A stretch of DNA of 64,000 bases from Canna indica. Its lineage: Eukaryota > Streptophyta > Magnoliopsida > Zingiberales > Cannaceae. Each line of letters begins with the position of its first letter. The first letter of the stretch is position 1. The position numbers and the translations under genes were made by a program. The notes beneath the pieces are model-generated. The model saw only the letters and a program-made list of their open reading frames with translations, had not been told where the DNA came from and made no database searches. Location: positions 10,988,501 to 11,052,500 of the forward strand of contig CP136891.1 of the NCBI GenBank assembly GCA_034359265.1. Reading direction: 5' to 3'. Below are positions 12,201-19,936 of the stretch, one piece after another.

Positions 12201-14021
12201 TTCAAACACCGGGTATATCGTATACCGGAAACCTAAAAAACCGGTAAATACCGGACTTACCGTACCGTACCGACCGAGATTTTAAACCTTACTTCAAACC
12301 CGATCCAACCCGACTTGATTACTTGTTGGTCGGGTTGGTTCGATTTTAACTCCAAATTTTACCTATCAAACTTTAGAAAAATTACAATCCATGAATAAAG
12401 ATACCATGAATAAATGATTATAAATTAAAAAATAAATTGACTATCAACTATCAAATTAAATCATAGATGCTAAAATAATGTCTCCAAACATCATGCTAAG
12501 AAGCATATTTTGATCATTTTACTATCTATTTCTTGTCTACTCCTTGTGCGAACAAAACATGATAATTTTATTCTTGCTCTTTTTTAATGTCAACCAAACA
12601 AGATAATACTATTAATTGTATATTCCATTTCTTTTTATTTTTATTTTTTATTTATTCCTTTCCTTATCTACTTACATTCTTTGTCTACTCCCATTTCCTA
12701 TCATTTCGGTTGCGTTTGATACATTTTCTTGGTAATGTTATAATGATAATCCACATTATTACCACAAGATACATTGTCACCTTCAATTTATCGGTAATAT
12801 AACATTACCTCGTTTGACATGTTTGGTCAATGTAGATGACAATCTAATTTTGTATTTTTTAACTTAAACAAAAAATATAAAAAAATCCTTGCTAAAATTT
12901 GGTGGTACTTTGCATGGAGAAAATGTACGAAGAGAAGGACAATGTTGAAATTTAGAATTACCATTGGGTGGTAATCTACATACCCACCTTCTATGGGGGT
13001 TATCCAGTAGTAATGTATGTGGATTACCGGAGTTAATCTAAATTACCATTAAAGTGTCCTAACCAAACATAGTAATGCGTTGGACCCTTGAAATTTAAAA
13101 GTCACATTAGCGGTAATCCTGCATATCAAACATCTTCATTCCATCCAACCAAACACACCCTTATCCCATCAATAGTAAATACACCTATAGCCACATTTGT
13201 TTTTTAGACATCATTGATGTAACAAGAATTTTCCAAAATCGGAATATATTTAATGGAAATATTAGGATTCAGGATATGGTTGCTTAAATTCTTGGATCCG
13301 AAACCCAAACTTTGTAATACCCATTTTATCCCTTCGTAAAAGTCTCTAACATATTAGAGAGTTTAGAGACTTTTGCACAAATAACTTACCATATAAGGCA
13401 TTTATTAGCTAGAAGCCTTTTATATTTCCATTTATTAGCACTTTAAGCATCACTAGTTATATCATAATTGTCTCTTTGTTTTAGGATACTGTCCAGACTA
13501 TTCTATATGCCCAAAGTCTTTCACTTTTTTACGTTTAGTGTTGGTCCAAAATATTTTTTTAAACCCTAACATATTTTTATATCATATAAAATATATTTCA
13601 TGCACTAAAATTATTATTTTTAGATTTATAAAGCTATTTTTATGTTTTGGTAAAAATCTCTAACGTGTTAGAGATCTTTGGGGGGTAAAATAGGTATTGC
13701 GAAATTTAGATTCCGGATCCAAGAATTTAAATGATCATATTCTGAATTCGATAATTTTCATTAAGCATATTCTAGTTTCTAAAAATTGCTGTTCACGTAA
13801 AGAATTTATTAGCTGGAATCCTTTTGTGTTTCCATTTATTAGCACATTAAGCATCACTAATCATATCATAATTATCTCTATTTTTTCAGGACACAATCCA
13901 GACTGTTCTATACGCATGGGCTATGCAGCAAATTGATGCAGAGGAGCTCGGAGAAGGAGCGTACTACCCACAGTGGAAACTACGAGAAATGCAACAACTG
14001 GGTTTTGCAGCACTTATCTAG
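216..14021 (+). CDS. TIM44: TIM44, mitochondrial inner-membrane import motor subunit (5' partial)
   Basis: Peripheral matrix protein that tethers mtHsp70 to the TIM23 channel during presequence import. Exons read: 216-322, 2280-2354, 2468-2543, 3855-3899, 4681-5121, 5238-5306, 5411-5475, 6488-6556, 6640-6712, 6811-6915, 7803-7874, 7986-8048, 13890-14021. They sum to 1392 nt, 463 residues plus stop. The first exon, with the mitochondrial presequence, lies left of the window. Seen: family block [16 protein letters not shown], a charged helical segment ([23 protein letters not shown]), a Ser/Thr-rich linker, then the conserved Tim44 C-terminal domain ([36 protein letters not shown], ending [12 protein letters not shown]). 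All junctions are GT-AG and keep frame. The last intron is 5.8 kb and packed with nested elements. Family assignment is firm; exon ends were set by eye. Confidence 0.93.
633..842 (-). pseudogene. CASP-like membrane protein, single exon relic antisense in a TIM44 intron
   Basis: Read on the minus strand, a TTCTTCAG acceptor at 843-850 is followed by an open stretch beginning [20 protein letters not shown], then [14 protein letters not shown] and [15 protein letters not shown]. This matches the conserved second-exon region of CASP-like (DUF588) four-helix membrane proteins, with the extracellular-loop cysteines present. After SISF the similarity stops and a TAA follows at 633. I found no first exon at higher coordinates, so this looks like a captured or stranded gene fragment in the 2-kb TIM44 intron. 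It could instead be the edge of a decayed antisense gene. Confidence 0.55.
1360..1869 (-). mobile_element. Possible solo LTR (Gypsy-like), antisense
   Basis: A GC-rich block in an AT-rich intron. On the minus strand it starts TGTCACAGATTAACTG and ends CAATGTCCCTAACA, so it has TG...CA ends typical of a plant LTR, about 510 bp. No second LTR, primer site or coding domain is nearby. The 5-bp flanks do not match clearly, so this rests on end structure and composition only. Confidence 0.4.
2682..3216. mobile_element. hAT-type non-autonomous element with 8-bp target duplication
   Basis: Ends are CAGTGCTGTCAC on the left and GTGACAACACTG on the right, imperfect inverted repeats beginning CAGTG as in hAT elements. 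The flanks carry TTTAAGAT at 2674-2681 and again at 3217-3224, an exact 8-bp duplication, the hAT-typical length. The interior is non-coding, with GC-rich sub-terminal inverted segments (GGCGCTCGGGCC-like). It lies in a TIM44 intron. Confidence 0.75.
3005..3058 (+). repeat. tRNA-like pol III box pair (possible SINE piece)
   Basis: Inside the hAT-type element. The sequence TGCCTAGTGGTGG resembles a tRNA A box, and AAGTTCAAATCC about 40 nt downstream resembles a B box. No tRNA fold or full SINE body is evident. Confidence 0.3.
3205..3536. repeat. Tandem duplication, two near-identical 166-bp copies
   Basis: Copies 3205-3370 and 3371-3536 both run from GTGACAACACTGTTTAAG to GTGGCCCTAGTGTG with very few differences. 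The unit begins inside the right end of the neighbouring hAT-type element, so the duplication came after that insertion. It lies in a TIM44 intron and has no coding content. Confidence 0.9.
5566..5843. repeat. Tandem duplication, two 139-bp copies
   Basis: Copies 5566-5704 and 5705-5843 both start TCTGATCAGTTCTTAAC and are almost identical. A third copy starts at 5844 but is lost after about 8 bases. It is intronic in TIM44, with no coding signal. Confidence 0.88.
6013..6085 (-). repeat. tRNA-like/SINE-like fragment
   Basis: On the minus strand TAGCACAGTTGG fits an A box and GGGTTCAAACCC fits a B box. Spacing between them is only about 13 nt, too short for a tRNA gene, so this is at most a deleted SINE copy. 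Confidence 0.28.
8319..10125. mobile_element. Outer Mutator-like TIR element
   Basis: The left end reads CCATAGTTGTAAATGGTGCA; the right end, reverse-complemented, reads CCATAGTTTTAAATGGCACG. Matching sub-terminal GGCGCAAGG-type segments follow on both sides. No clear target duplication was found, so the superfamily is inferred from TIR style. A younger element (8607-9525) sits inside it. The remaining interior is purine-rich, with no transposase reading frame. It lies in the last TIM44 intron. Confidence 0.6.
8607..9525. mobile_element. Inner MULE with 9-bp target duplication
   Basis: Inverted ends are AAGGTTTAAAATCTCGGTAC on the left and GTACGGTATTTAAAACCTTG on the right. The flanks are an exact 9-bp repeat, CTTTAAAGG, at 8598-8606 and 9526-9534, the Mutator-type length. 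The interior holds a purine-rich block (9180-9280), a TATATA stretch near 9290 and inverted CCCAAACG/CGTTTGGG motifs near 9315-9390. No transposase is encoded. Confidence 0.8.
11260..12345. repeat. Degenerate GGGTCGGGT-rich repeat host to a younger MULE
   Basis: Left (11270-11430) and right (11880-11945, 12298-12345) parts are rich in GGGTCG/CGACCC words in opposing orientation, as in old non-autonomous elements. The right half is split by the 11955-12291 insertion. A GC-rich block near 11485-11600 repeats GTCTTCTC-type motifs. No coding region is supported. Confidence 0.4.
11955..12291. mobile_element. MULE-type MITE with 9-bp target duplication and internal tandem repeats
   Basis: Inverted ends are GGTTTAAAATCTCGGTACCG and CGACCGAGATTTTAAACC, the same family as the 8607-9525 element. 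The 9-bp flanks CTTCAAACC at 11946-11954 and 12292-12300 match exactly. The centre (about 12085-12180) is a short tandem array of GCGGTACACCGCCATATACC-like units that are themselves partly palindromic. Frames open on both strands here are a by-product of the repeats. Confidence 0.8.
12705..13160. mobile_element. Possible MITE, GGTAAT-rich inverted repeat
   Basis: The left part contains GTTTGATACATTTTCTTGG and GGTAATGTTAT; the right part, reverse-complemented, contains GTTTGATATGCAGGATTACC. The right end AACCAAACACACCC resembles Harbinger-like termini. Ends and target duplication could not be fixed. Confidence 0.35.
13221..13793. mobile_element. Long-TIR element carrying a copy of the adjacent TIM44 exon border
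   Basis: The left arm (about 13221-13330) and the reverse complement of the right arm (about 13680-13793) match over roughly 100 bp, sharing AACA..AATTTT at the tip, AAATTCTTGGATCCG, and CAATACC(C/T)ATTTTA(T/C)CCC at the inner edge. No clean target duplication was seen. Between the arms, 13389-13513 is a diverged copy of the TIM44 intron tail and exon start that lie just outside the right end (13796-13910). Confidence 0.7.
13485..13538 (+). other. Duplicated TIM44 terminal exon start; potential alternative last exon
   Basis: After a TTTTAG acceptor the sequence reads [10 protein letters not shown], against the true last exon's [10 protein letters not shown]. It then continues SLSLFYV and stops at TAG (13536-13538). 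The phase is 0, identical to the real exon 14 at 13890, so splicing exon 13 (ending 8048) to this acceptor would stay in frame. The result would lack about 34 C-terminal residues of the Tim44 domain. About 125 bp of upstream intron was copied too. Whether it is ever used cannot be told from sequence. Confidence 0.7.
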
Positions 14022-15000
14022 AATTGACCACCTTCATACTAATTGATCTTCAGATATTTTGCTGTGTCATCGGTGAATAATTAAGAAACTCATAGCCAAT
14101 CATTTAGTATGCCATTTTTTACATATAAAGATGAGGTCAACCTCGGTTGTTTCATAATCAAAACATATAATTCCTTATTCTTAACCATGCTCCGCTTTTG
14201 GAGAGGCTATTTTTTGTAGTGCCCTGGAAACTTTGATAGTCAAAAAGGGTTAGTGCATAATGCAAGTCAAGCTGGGAAAGCTGATTTACATTTCGATTTC
14301 TTTTACTCTTCTAGTCTTCTGGTATAATTTACTTGGGTACTGATAGTCCCAAAAATTGCTTCGCACAATGGTTGATACTGAGTAGATACTGAAGGAAGCA
14401 GGAATATGGCTTGGGGTGTATTCCTTCCTCCAGTATCCTCCTCATCACTTCGTCCATACATCGGAAGGATTCGAGGGAATAGGGTGGGCCAGTAACACTG
14501 CTTCTCCCCCCACTTTGACAAATCAATTTGTTTAGTTCAAATTATTTTGTGCACGTAGTATGGATCATGAAAATTCATGGATCCATAACATGGATTCCAA
14601 GATTTACGAAGCCATAGCTTTTGTTTTCAAAATCCTTAAGTCTGAAAACTATTAGTTCCATATTTTTAAGAAAGTCTTAAGAAGTTCCACGTGTTATCGA
14701 TAACATATGAAATAAATTCATTAAAAATACTAATCATTGTTATAGTTATTAAACAAACGATGAATTTATCTTATTTGTTTCAGTTTCATATTTTTGAGAA
14801 AGTTTAGAACTTACTATTTTATATACTTTATAAAAGTCTGAAATCCAATACCCTTCTTAACTTAAGGGCAATTTAGAGATTTTGAGAAAAAAATATGGAT
14901 CTAGGAGTTTTTAAATTCTTATTACGGATATGAGAATTTTTCATTATCCACATTATGATTTAAGTTAATTACTCAATTATTTTTGATTTTCCTCCTTTAA
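14022..15000. repeat. TIM44 3' region followed by an AT-rich foldback-type repeat (14555-14965)
   Basis: 14022 to about 14300 is the likely TIM44 3' UTR and downstream flank. At 14555-14620 the words TGGATCATGAAAATTCATGG and CATAACATGGATTCC occur. They return inverted near 14900-14965 (ATTACGGATATGAG, CATTATCCACATTATG). This resembles other AT-rich members at 13221, 19205 and 30060. No gene is seen. Confidence 0.4.
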
Positions 15001-15007
15001 TATGCTC

Positions 15008-15672
15008 GTAGGGGTGAGCGAGTTCGAATAATGTATATTTTTCATGATACTTGAATCCTATCTTGTATATGAAAACTTTCTAGGTTTTGGATCCGTGAAT
15101 CCTATCCTATTGGAACCTGAACTTGAACCCTAATCAAAACCTGTAGCACAGGTTCTGGGGATCTTGTTGGAATCTATAGTACATCACAAGTTTCAGGTAC
15201 TCTGTTGGAACGTGTGGTGTACTACAGGTTTTGGATATCTTGTTAGAATTTATTCTTTTTTTTTCATCTTTTCATATATTATAATTCAATAAATAAAAAT
15301 GGCTAAAATATAAAATTGAAATTGACAAATACATAATAAAATTATACGACTAAGATTAGTGGATATTGAATTTGAATAATATGTTTGTATACTAGGGTAA
15401 CAGGTTATGGGTAGTGAATAATTAAATACATTTTAAACTATACAAGAATATATGCATTATATGTAACAATTCAATTTTGGATATCGATCCCAAGTTCCAT
15501 GTATATTGGAACCAGAATCAGAACTAGATTTAATGGGTTCCTTATTTTTTTATCGGGACTCTCTTCGAATTTAATTTGAGTTTATCCGAAATCTACACGA
15601 ACCTACCCTAGTTTATCAGAGAGATTCTAATCGATTTAGAATTTACCTGGTATCCATGCACACTCTTACAAT
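15008..15672. mobile_element. hAT-like non-autonomous repeat, copy 1
   Basis: Starts TAGGGGTGAGCGAGTTCG and ends CATGCACACTCTTA. It shares internal words (GTTGGAAC, GATAC, TCCTAT, CCTGTAG-like) with a reversed copy at 45505-45990. The TAGGGGTG/CACTCTTA ends suggest hAT, but no target duplication is visible. Confidence 0.5.
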
Positions 15673-15836
15673 CAAGTAGATAAAAAATTAAATAAATTTA
15701 ATAATTAATGCATTTCCAGCGATCTTATCATTCGACTTTAGAAAGTAATTAATAATATAATTCTCTCTCCCCCTTCTAAATAAATTCGATTTCTTGCTGT
15801 CAATATCTCAACAAGTCAAAGACTAAAAAGGAAGAA

Positions 15837-16042
15837 TGAGCAACGCCATGCTCTCGTTATAGCCTCTTCCAGTCTTCCTCGTCCTCCTCACTCTCGTCAT
15901 CCGCCATCAAGAACGCCTGCAAAGATTTCGTCATTTTGGGCTTTTGCACCACATCTCTCCAAGTCGCCAACGGCCGCGAATCCGCCGATGTCCGAGCTCG
16001 CCAGCCATCTCTTTCAATCTCTAGTCTGGAACGCTAGATCAC
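15837..16042 (+). pseudogene. PMEI/invertase-inhibitor N-terminal fragment, broken
   Basis: A GC-richer island in AT-rich DNA. ATG at 15837 opens MSNAMLSL, then a TAG; the hydrophobic signal-like stretch continues in that frame. A second frame then reads SSAIKNACKDFVILGFCTTS, LQVANGRESADVR. This has the paired N-terminal cysteines and spacing of plant PMEI-domain proteins. Stop plus frame change make it non-functional. It is probably a relic relative of the intact gene 2 kb downstream. Confidence 0.5.
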
Positions 16043-16059
16043 AAAAACATGACTAGATA

Positions 16060-18040
16060 AACTTATATATTAATTCTAAATTATATAAAATCAATCATGA
16101 TTTATAGAGCTAGTTTGATTCGTTGTATTGTATTAACTTATATAATATTAGTATGTATTAACTAACATGTATAGTATTAATCTGTATTATATTATTATTA
16201 TATAGTATTTAATGCAGACATATATATTAATGAACTTGTATAATTACTTAATTTTTTCTAATACAAAAGGTGAGCTCTCGATAAAAAAATATTTTTTATT
16301 AAAATATTTTTTATTTTTAATTTAAATTTAATTTTATAGACTTTATATAAAAATTTCTAATACATTAGAGAATTTAAAAAAATTAGACTCTAACCTCTCT
16401 TCTTTATCATTAAAAAAATATTATATATATATATATAACTTTTGACTAAAGTCTCTCAAATTAGTTAGAGATTTTGTCCAGAGATAAAATAGGTATCCAA
16501 AATATTATTTCGAATTTAAAAATTTTCGATCTTTAAAATTTAGATACTAGAATTTTCACTTCTCAAAATTCGATTTCTAATGCAACTTAATGATAGGGTC
16601 TTATGGTGTATTATTAATACATGATTACTATTTTTAATCCATATATTAGTTAATATTTCTTTTTAAGAGTTTCCAAATACTGTATAATTTTACTATACAT
16701 AGCGAACAGGCCCATAATTAACAAAGTGCTAATGCTACCGATGTTCGGAATCAATTCAAATGGGCAAGATATTAATCTAATTAATTAAATGTATAATTAA
16801 GATAACGTGGTATCTTAGCCCAGCTGTGCATAAATCATAATATATAAATATTGTGGACCCAGTAATAACTTAATGGTTACTCATTAGATATGTTGTCGCT
16901 AAATTATGAGTTCGATTGTTGATTGTAGCGCATAAATATAATACTTTATGTGTTTATTTTTATGCATATGTACATTGTGTAATGTGAATTATGCATATAT
17001 TCTCGTATATGTACATTTTACCATAATTATGTTATTGAACCATTTAAAAAAATCATATATAAATATCACAATTCACAAATTTCCAAATTTATTATTTATA
17101 TAATTAATAGATAGAATGGTTTCCCAGTATAAATATTTATATTTAATATCCCCCTCGCCATATTAATTAGTTTCCAAAATTTCAAACAGGAATTTTTGGA
17201 GGTCAAAAGTCAAAATTTTTAAAATCGGAACCTAATAAATTTGATACTCATTTTATTCCCGGGCCAAAATCTCTAAGATTTTGATTAAAAATTAAAAAAA
17301 AAATTAAGAAAATTGAGATGTTAGAATTTAAAAAATATATTTTTCAAACTCTTTAATTTATTAGATTTTTGCACAAAGTCTATAAAACTAAATTTAAATT
17401 AAAAATTATAAAATAATTTGATGAAAAATATTTTTTTAACCGCAACCCATCTTTTACATTTAAAAAAAAGATATTTCATTAATTAAAATTATTATTTTTT
17501 GAATTATAATTCTATTATAAATTTTGGGCAAAAGTCTTTAATACATCGAAGATTTTCGCCCAAAATTTATAAAATTAAATTTAAAATAAAAATACTAAAA
17601 TATCTTTTGTCCAAAATATTTTGATAGGCTCTAGCATATCTTTTATATCACATATAATTTTTTTGTCAATTAAATTTATTTTTTATAATTAAAAAATTAT
17701 TATAAACAAAAGTCTCTAAATCATTAGAGATTTTTGTATCTATAATAATTTCATATTTTTTTTAAAAAAAATATTTGAATTCATAAAATAATTTTTTAAG
17801 GATACAAAAATTGTACTATGATTCAAAAAAATATTTTACGATTTGTGCAAAAGACTTTAATGCATTAGAGAGTTTGAGAATATATTTTTATACTATAATA
17901 TTTCATTTTTAACATAAAAAAATATTATAAAAATTCAAATTATTTTTTATATTTTTTATATATTTTTGATCAAAATCTCTAAAGAATTTTTCTTCCAAGA
18001 TTCAGTTTTAGAAAATTACTGAATTTCAAATGCCTTTTAT
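16060..18040. repeat. AT-rich zone with recurring AGTCTCTAA/TTAGAGA palindromes
   Basis: Very AT-rich, with no coding signal. The approximate palindrome AAAATCTCTAA(n)TTAGAGATTTT recurs near 16350, 16448, 17270, 17545, 17710, 17851 and 17970. It is often beside ATACTCATTTTATTCCCGG-type words or their reverse (GATAAAATAGGTATCC). These look like overlapping remains of the AT-rich TIR family seen at 13221-13793. Confidence 0.55.
16850..16990 (+). repeat. SINE-like fragment
   Basis: TAATAACTTAATGGTTACTC resembles an A box and GAGTTCGATTGTTG, about 55 nt later, a B box. AT-rich sequence follows. No target duplication was identified. Confidence 0.35.
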
Positions 18041-18052
18041 AGCATTAAATCG

Positions 18053-18062
18053 TATATAAATA
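18053..18062 (+). promoter_or_regulatory. TATA box of the PMEI-like gene
   Basis: TATATAAATA lies about 75 bp before the ATG at 18136, the usual distance for a plant TATA box with a short leader. The base composition changes sharply from AT-rich to GC-rich just downstream. Confidence 0.55.
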
Positions 18063-18135
18063 AAATCAGACGCAAATGCCAATTTTGAGAAAAAAAACGT
18101 CGCTTCGATCTACGATTAACTTAACTAAAAAGAAG

Positions 18136-18642
18136 ATGGTGAATTCCTCCTCCGTTGTCTTCCTCTCTCTCCTTCTCCTCCTCGTCGGCTCCGTCTCCTC
18201 CGCCACCTACTCCTCCGTCGAGGACTTCTGCACGCGCAACGACTTCGGCGACAACTACATCATGAAGGACGAGTGCATCAAAATCCTCTCGACCGATCCG
18301 CGGAGCAAGACGGCGCACGACGATCAGACCTTCATCGCCATCGGCTTCGACATCGCCACCTCCCGCTTCTCCACCATCACCGAGTTCCTCAAGGATCTCG
18401 CCGACAAGGCCGCCGACGGATTCGCCAAGCGCAAATCCGAAGTCTTTGTGGAGGTCTTCGAGAACGCGCAGGCCTCCTTTGGGTGGGCAAAAGGCTCCAT
18501 TGCCGCCAAGTTCTACAGCGGGCCGAGGGCGATATTGACTGCAGCAACTGATGCCTATGTGGCCGTCAGCGGTGCGCAGTCGTTCGGCGCCGCCGGGACT
18601 GAGTTCCAAGACGCCGCCATGCTCTCGGTCGCCATGCTTTAG
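18136..18642 (+). CDS. Invertase / pectin methylesterase inhibitor-like secreted protein
   Basis: Intronless, 168 residues, GC-rich codons. Residues 1-23 form a signal peptide (MVNSSSVVFLSLLLLLVGSVSS), so the product should be secreted or vacuolar. The mature part keeps the PMEI-family start: DFCTRNDFGDNYIMKDEC, then KILSTDPRSKTA, and the family-like end DAAMLSVAML. The family uses four conserved cysteines in two disulfides. Here the first pair is present, but where the third and fourth belong the protein reads FVEVFENAQASF and TDAYVAVSGAQSF, with no cysteine. An upstream in-frame ATG at 18076 would add 20 residues and hide the signal peptide, so 18136 was chosen. Whether it inhibits invertase, pectin methylesterase or neither is not decidable. 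Confidence 0.75.
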   Translation: MVNSSSVVFLSLLLLLVGSVSSATYSSVEDFCTRNDFGDNYIMKDECIKILSTDPRSKTAHDDQTFIAIGFDIATSRFSTITEFLKDLADKAADGFAKRKSEVFVEVFENAQASFGWAKGSIAAKFYSGPRAILTAATDAYVAVSGAQSFGAAGTEFQDAAMLSVAML

Positions 18643-19204
18643 TCATTAATTAATAATTATCTATCTATTTGTGTCTTTTTTTCGTTTCCTCCAACGCCAT
18701 GAATGAAAAAAAAAAGCAATTCGTCTGTGTGACCAGGAATTCTATATATCTTGTTGAATGCAGTGGATTAAGTAATTTACACTTGTATTACTAGTAGAGT
18801 TCTCCATCAATCATATTAAAGATAAGGTTTTTAAGGTCTATATGCTTAAGTTTGCTGGATTCCAGTAAATTCTTCTTTTGTTCTATAAAATTTATGGAGA
18901 CAAAACTATGATAATGCAAAGAAAGGAACCTCACAAAGAAGGATTTAGACTAAGATTTTCATATGGACTAGACGAGACACTGAGATATCTGAAATAACAT
19001 TAAAATAATAGAAAATAGCAATATTACATTGTTTTATATGATATCATTGTAATTTATATGTTATATAACTTATATATGTGATAAGAATATTATACTAAAA
19101 TATTACCCTTTTATATTTTTTGATGAAAATCAAACACAATTTTTGTTTTTGGAAAATATCTGATATTGACTTTCTTAGGAATAACTTTGATGGCAAGGAA
19201 TATA

Positions 19205-19385
19205 AATACCAAAACCACAACATGGATATGGGAATTTCCCAATCCATAACTTTTTATCCAAAAATACCTATTTACCTCCAAATAACCAAGTTTACATGTG
19301 CAAAAGCTAGGAGTAAAACCAGGTATTTTGGATAAAAATTATGGATTCAAGAATTTTGCAGATCTATATTATGATTTTGGGTAAA
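19205..19385. repeat. Small foldback repeat
   Basis: AATCCATAACTTTTTATCCA near 19240 pairs with TGGATAAAAATTATGGATT near 19328-19346. The outer part carries AAGAATTTTGCAGATC. It belongs to the same TGGATCC/AAATTC-type AT-rich family as the 13221 element. No coding content. Confidence 0.5.
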
Positions 19386-19936
19386 TATCAAATGAGGTTA
19401 GAAGAAGATTGCTGTGCTATGCTGACCTGCATGAAGACAAATATGAAGCTCAGAGAACGCAGAAGCCTAAGTGGATGCAGTACATTTCACAACACAGATG
19501 CAGCATATCATTCATTTCAAGGAACATGCAGACTTAACATTTCATCTCACTGGCGCTAATTATCAAAACTAGATTAGACCGACAATCTGATCCATTTCCA
19601 ATTATGCCCTTAGTTAAAATGATTTGGTCAATATATAACAGGTCAAACCCAATATTCCTTTTCTTTTAAAAAAGAAATTATGATCTAAAACAATTTAAGT
19701 GGTCAGATTGAAACCGATGGCCGAACCAGCTTTCAATATCAGCTTTGCCTCTCTGACCTAAAAGAAAAGAATTCTGTCTACATACAATTTCAAGCTTGTA
19801 ATTGATCATTCTGATTAATTTGGTAATGGAAATTATTAGCCATAGGGCAAACATCCACTCGGACATTATGCTATTATACACATTCGTCACTTAACATTGT
19901 TTTCACAAATGGCAAAGATTGTAGTCACAATCACAA

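Noticed and set aside
18121..18609. 162-codon minus-strand ORF
   Set aside because: It is the antisense shadow of the GC-rich PMEI-like gene.
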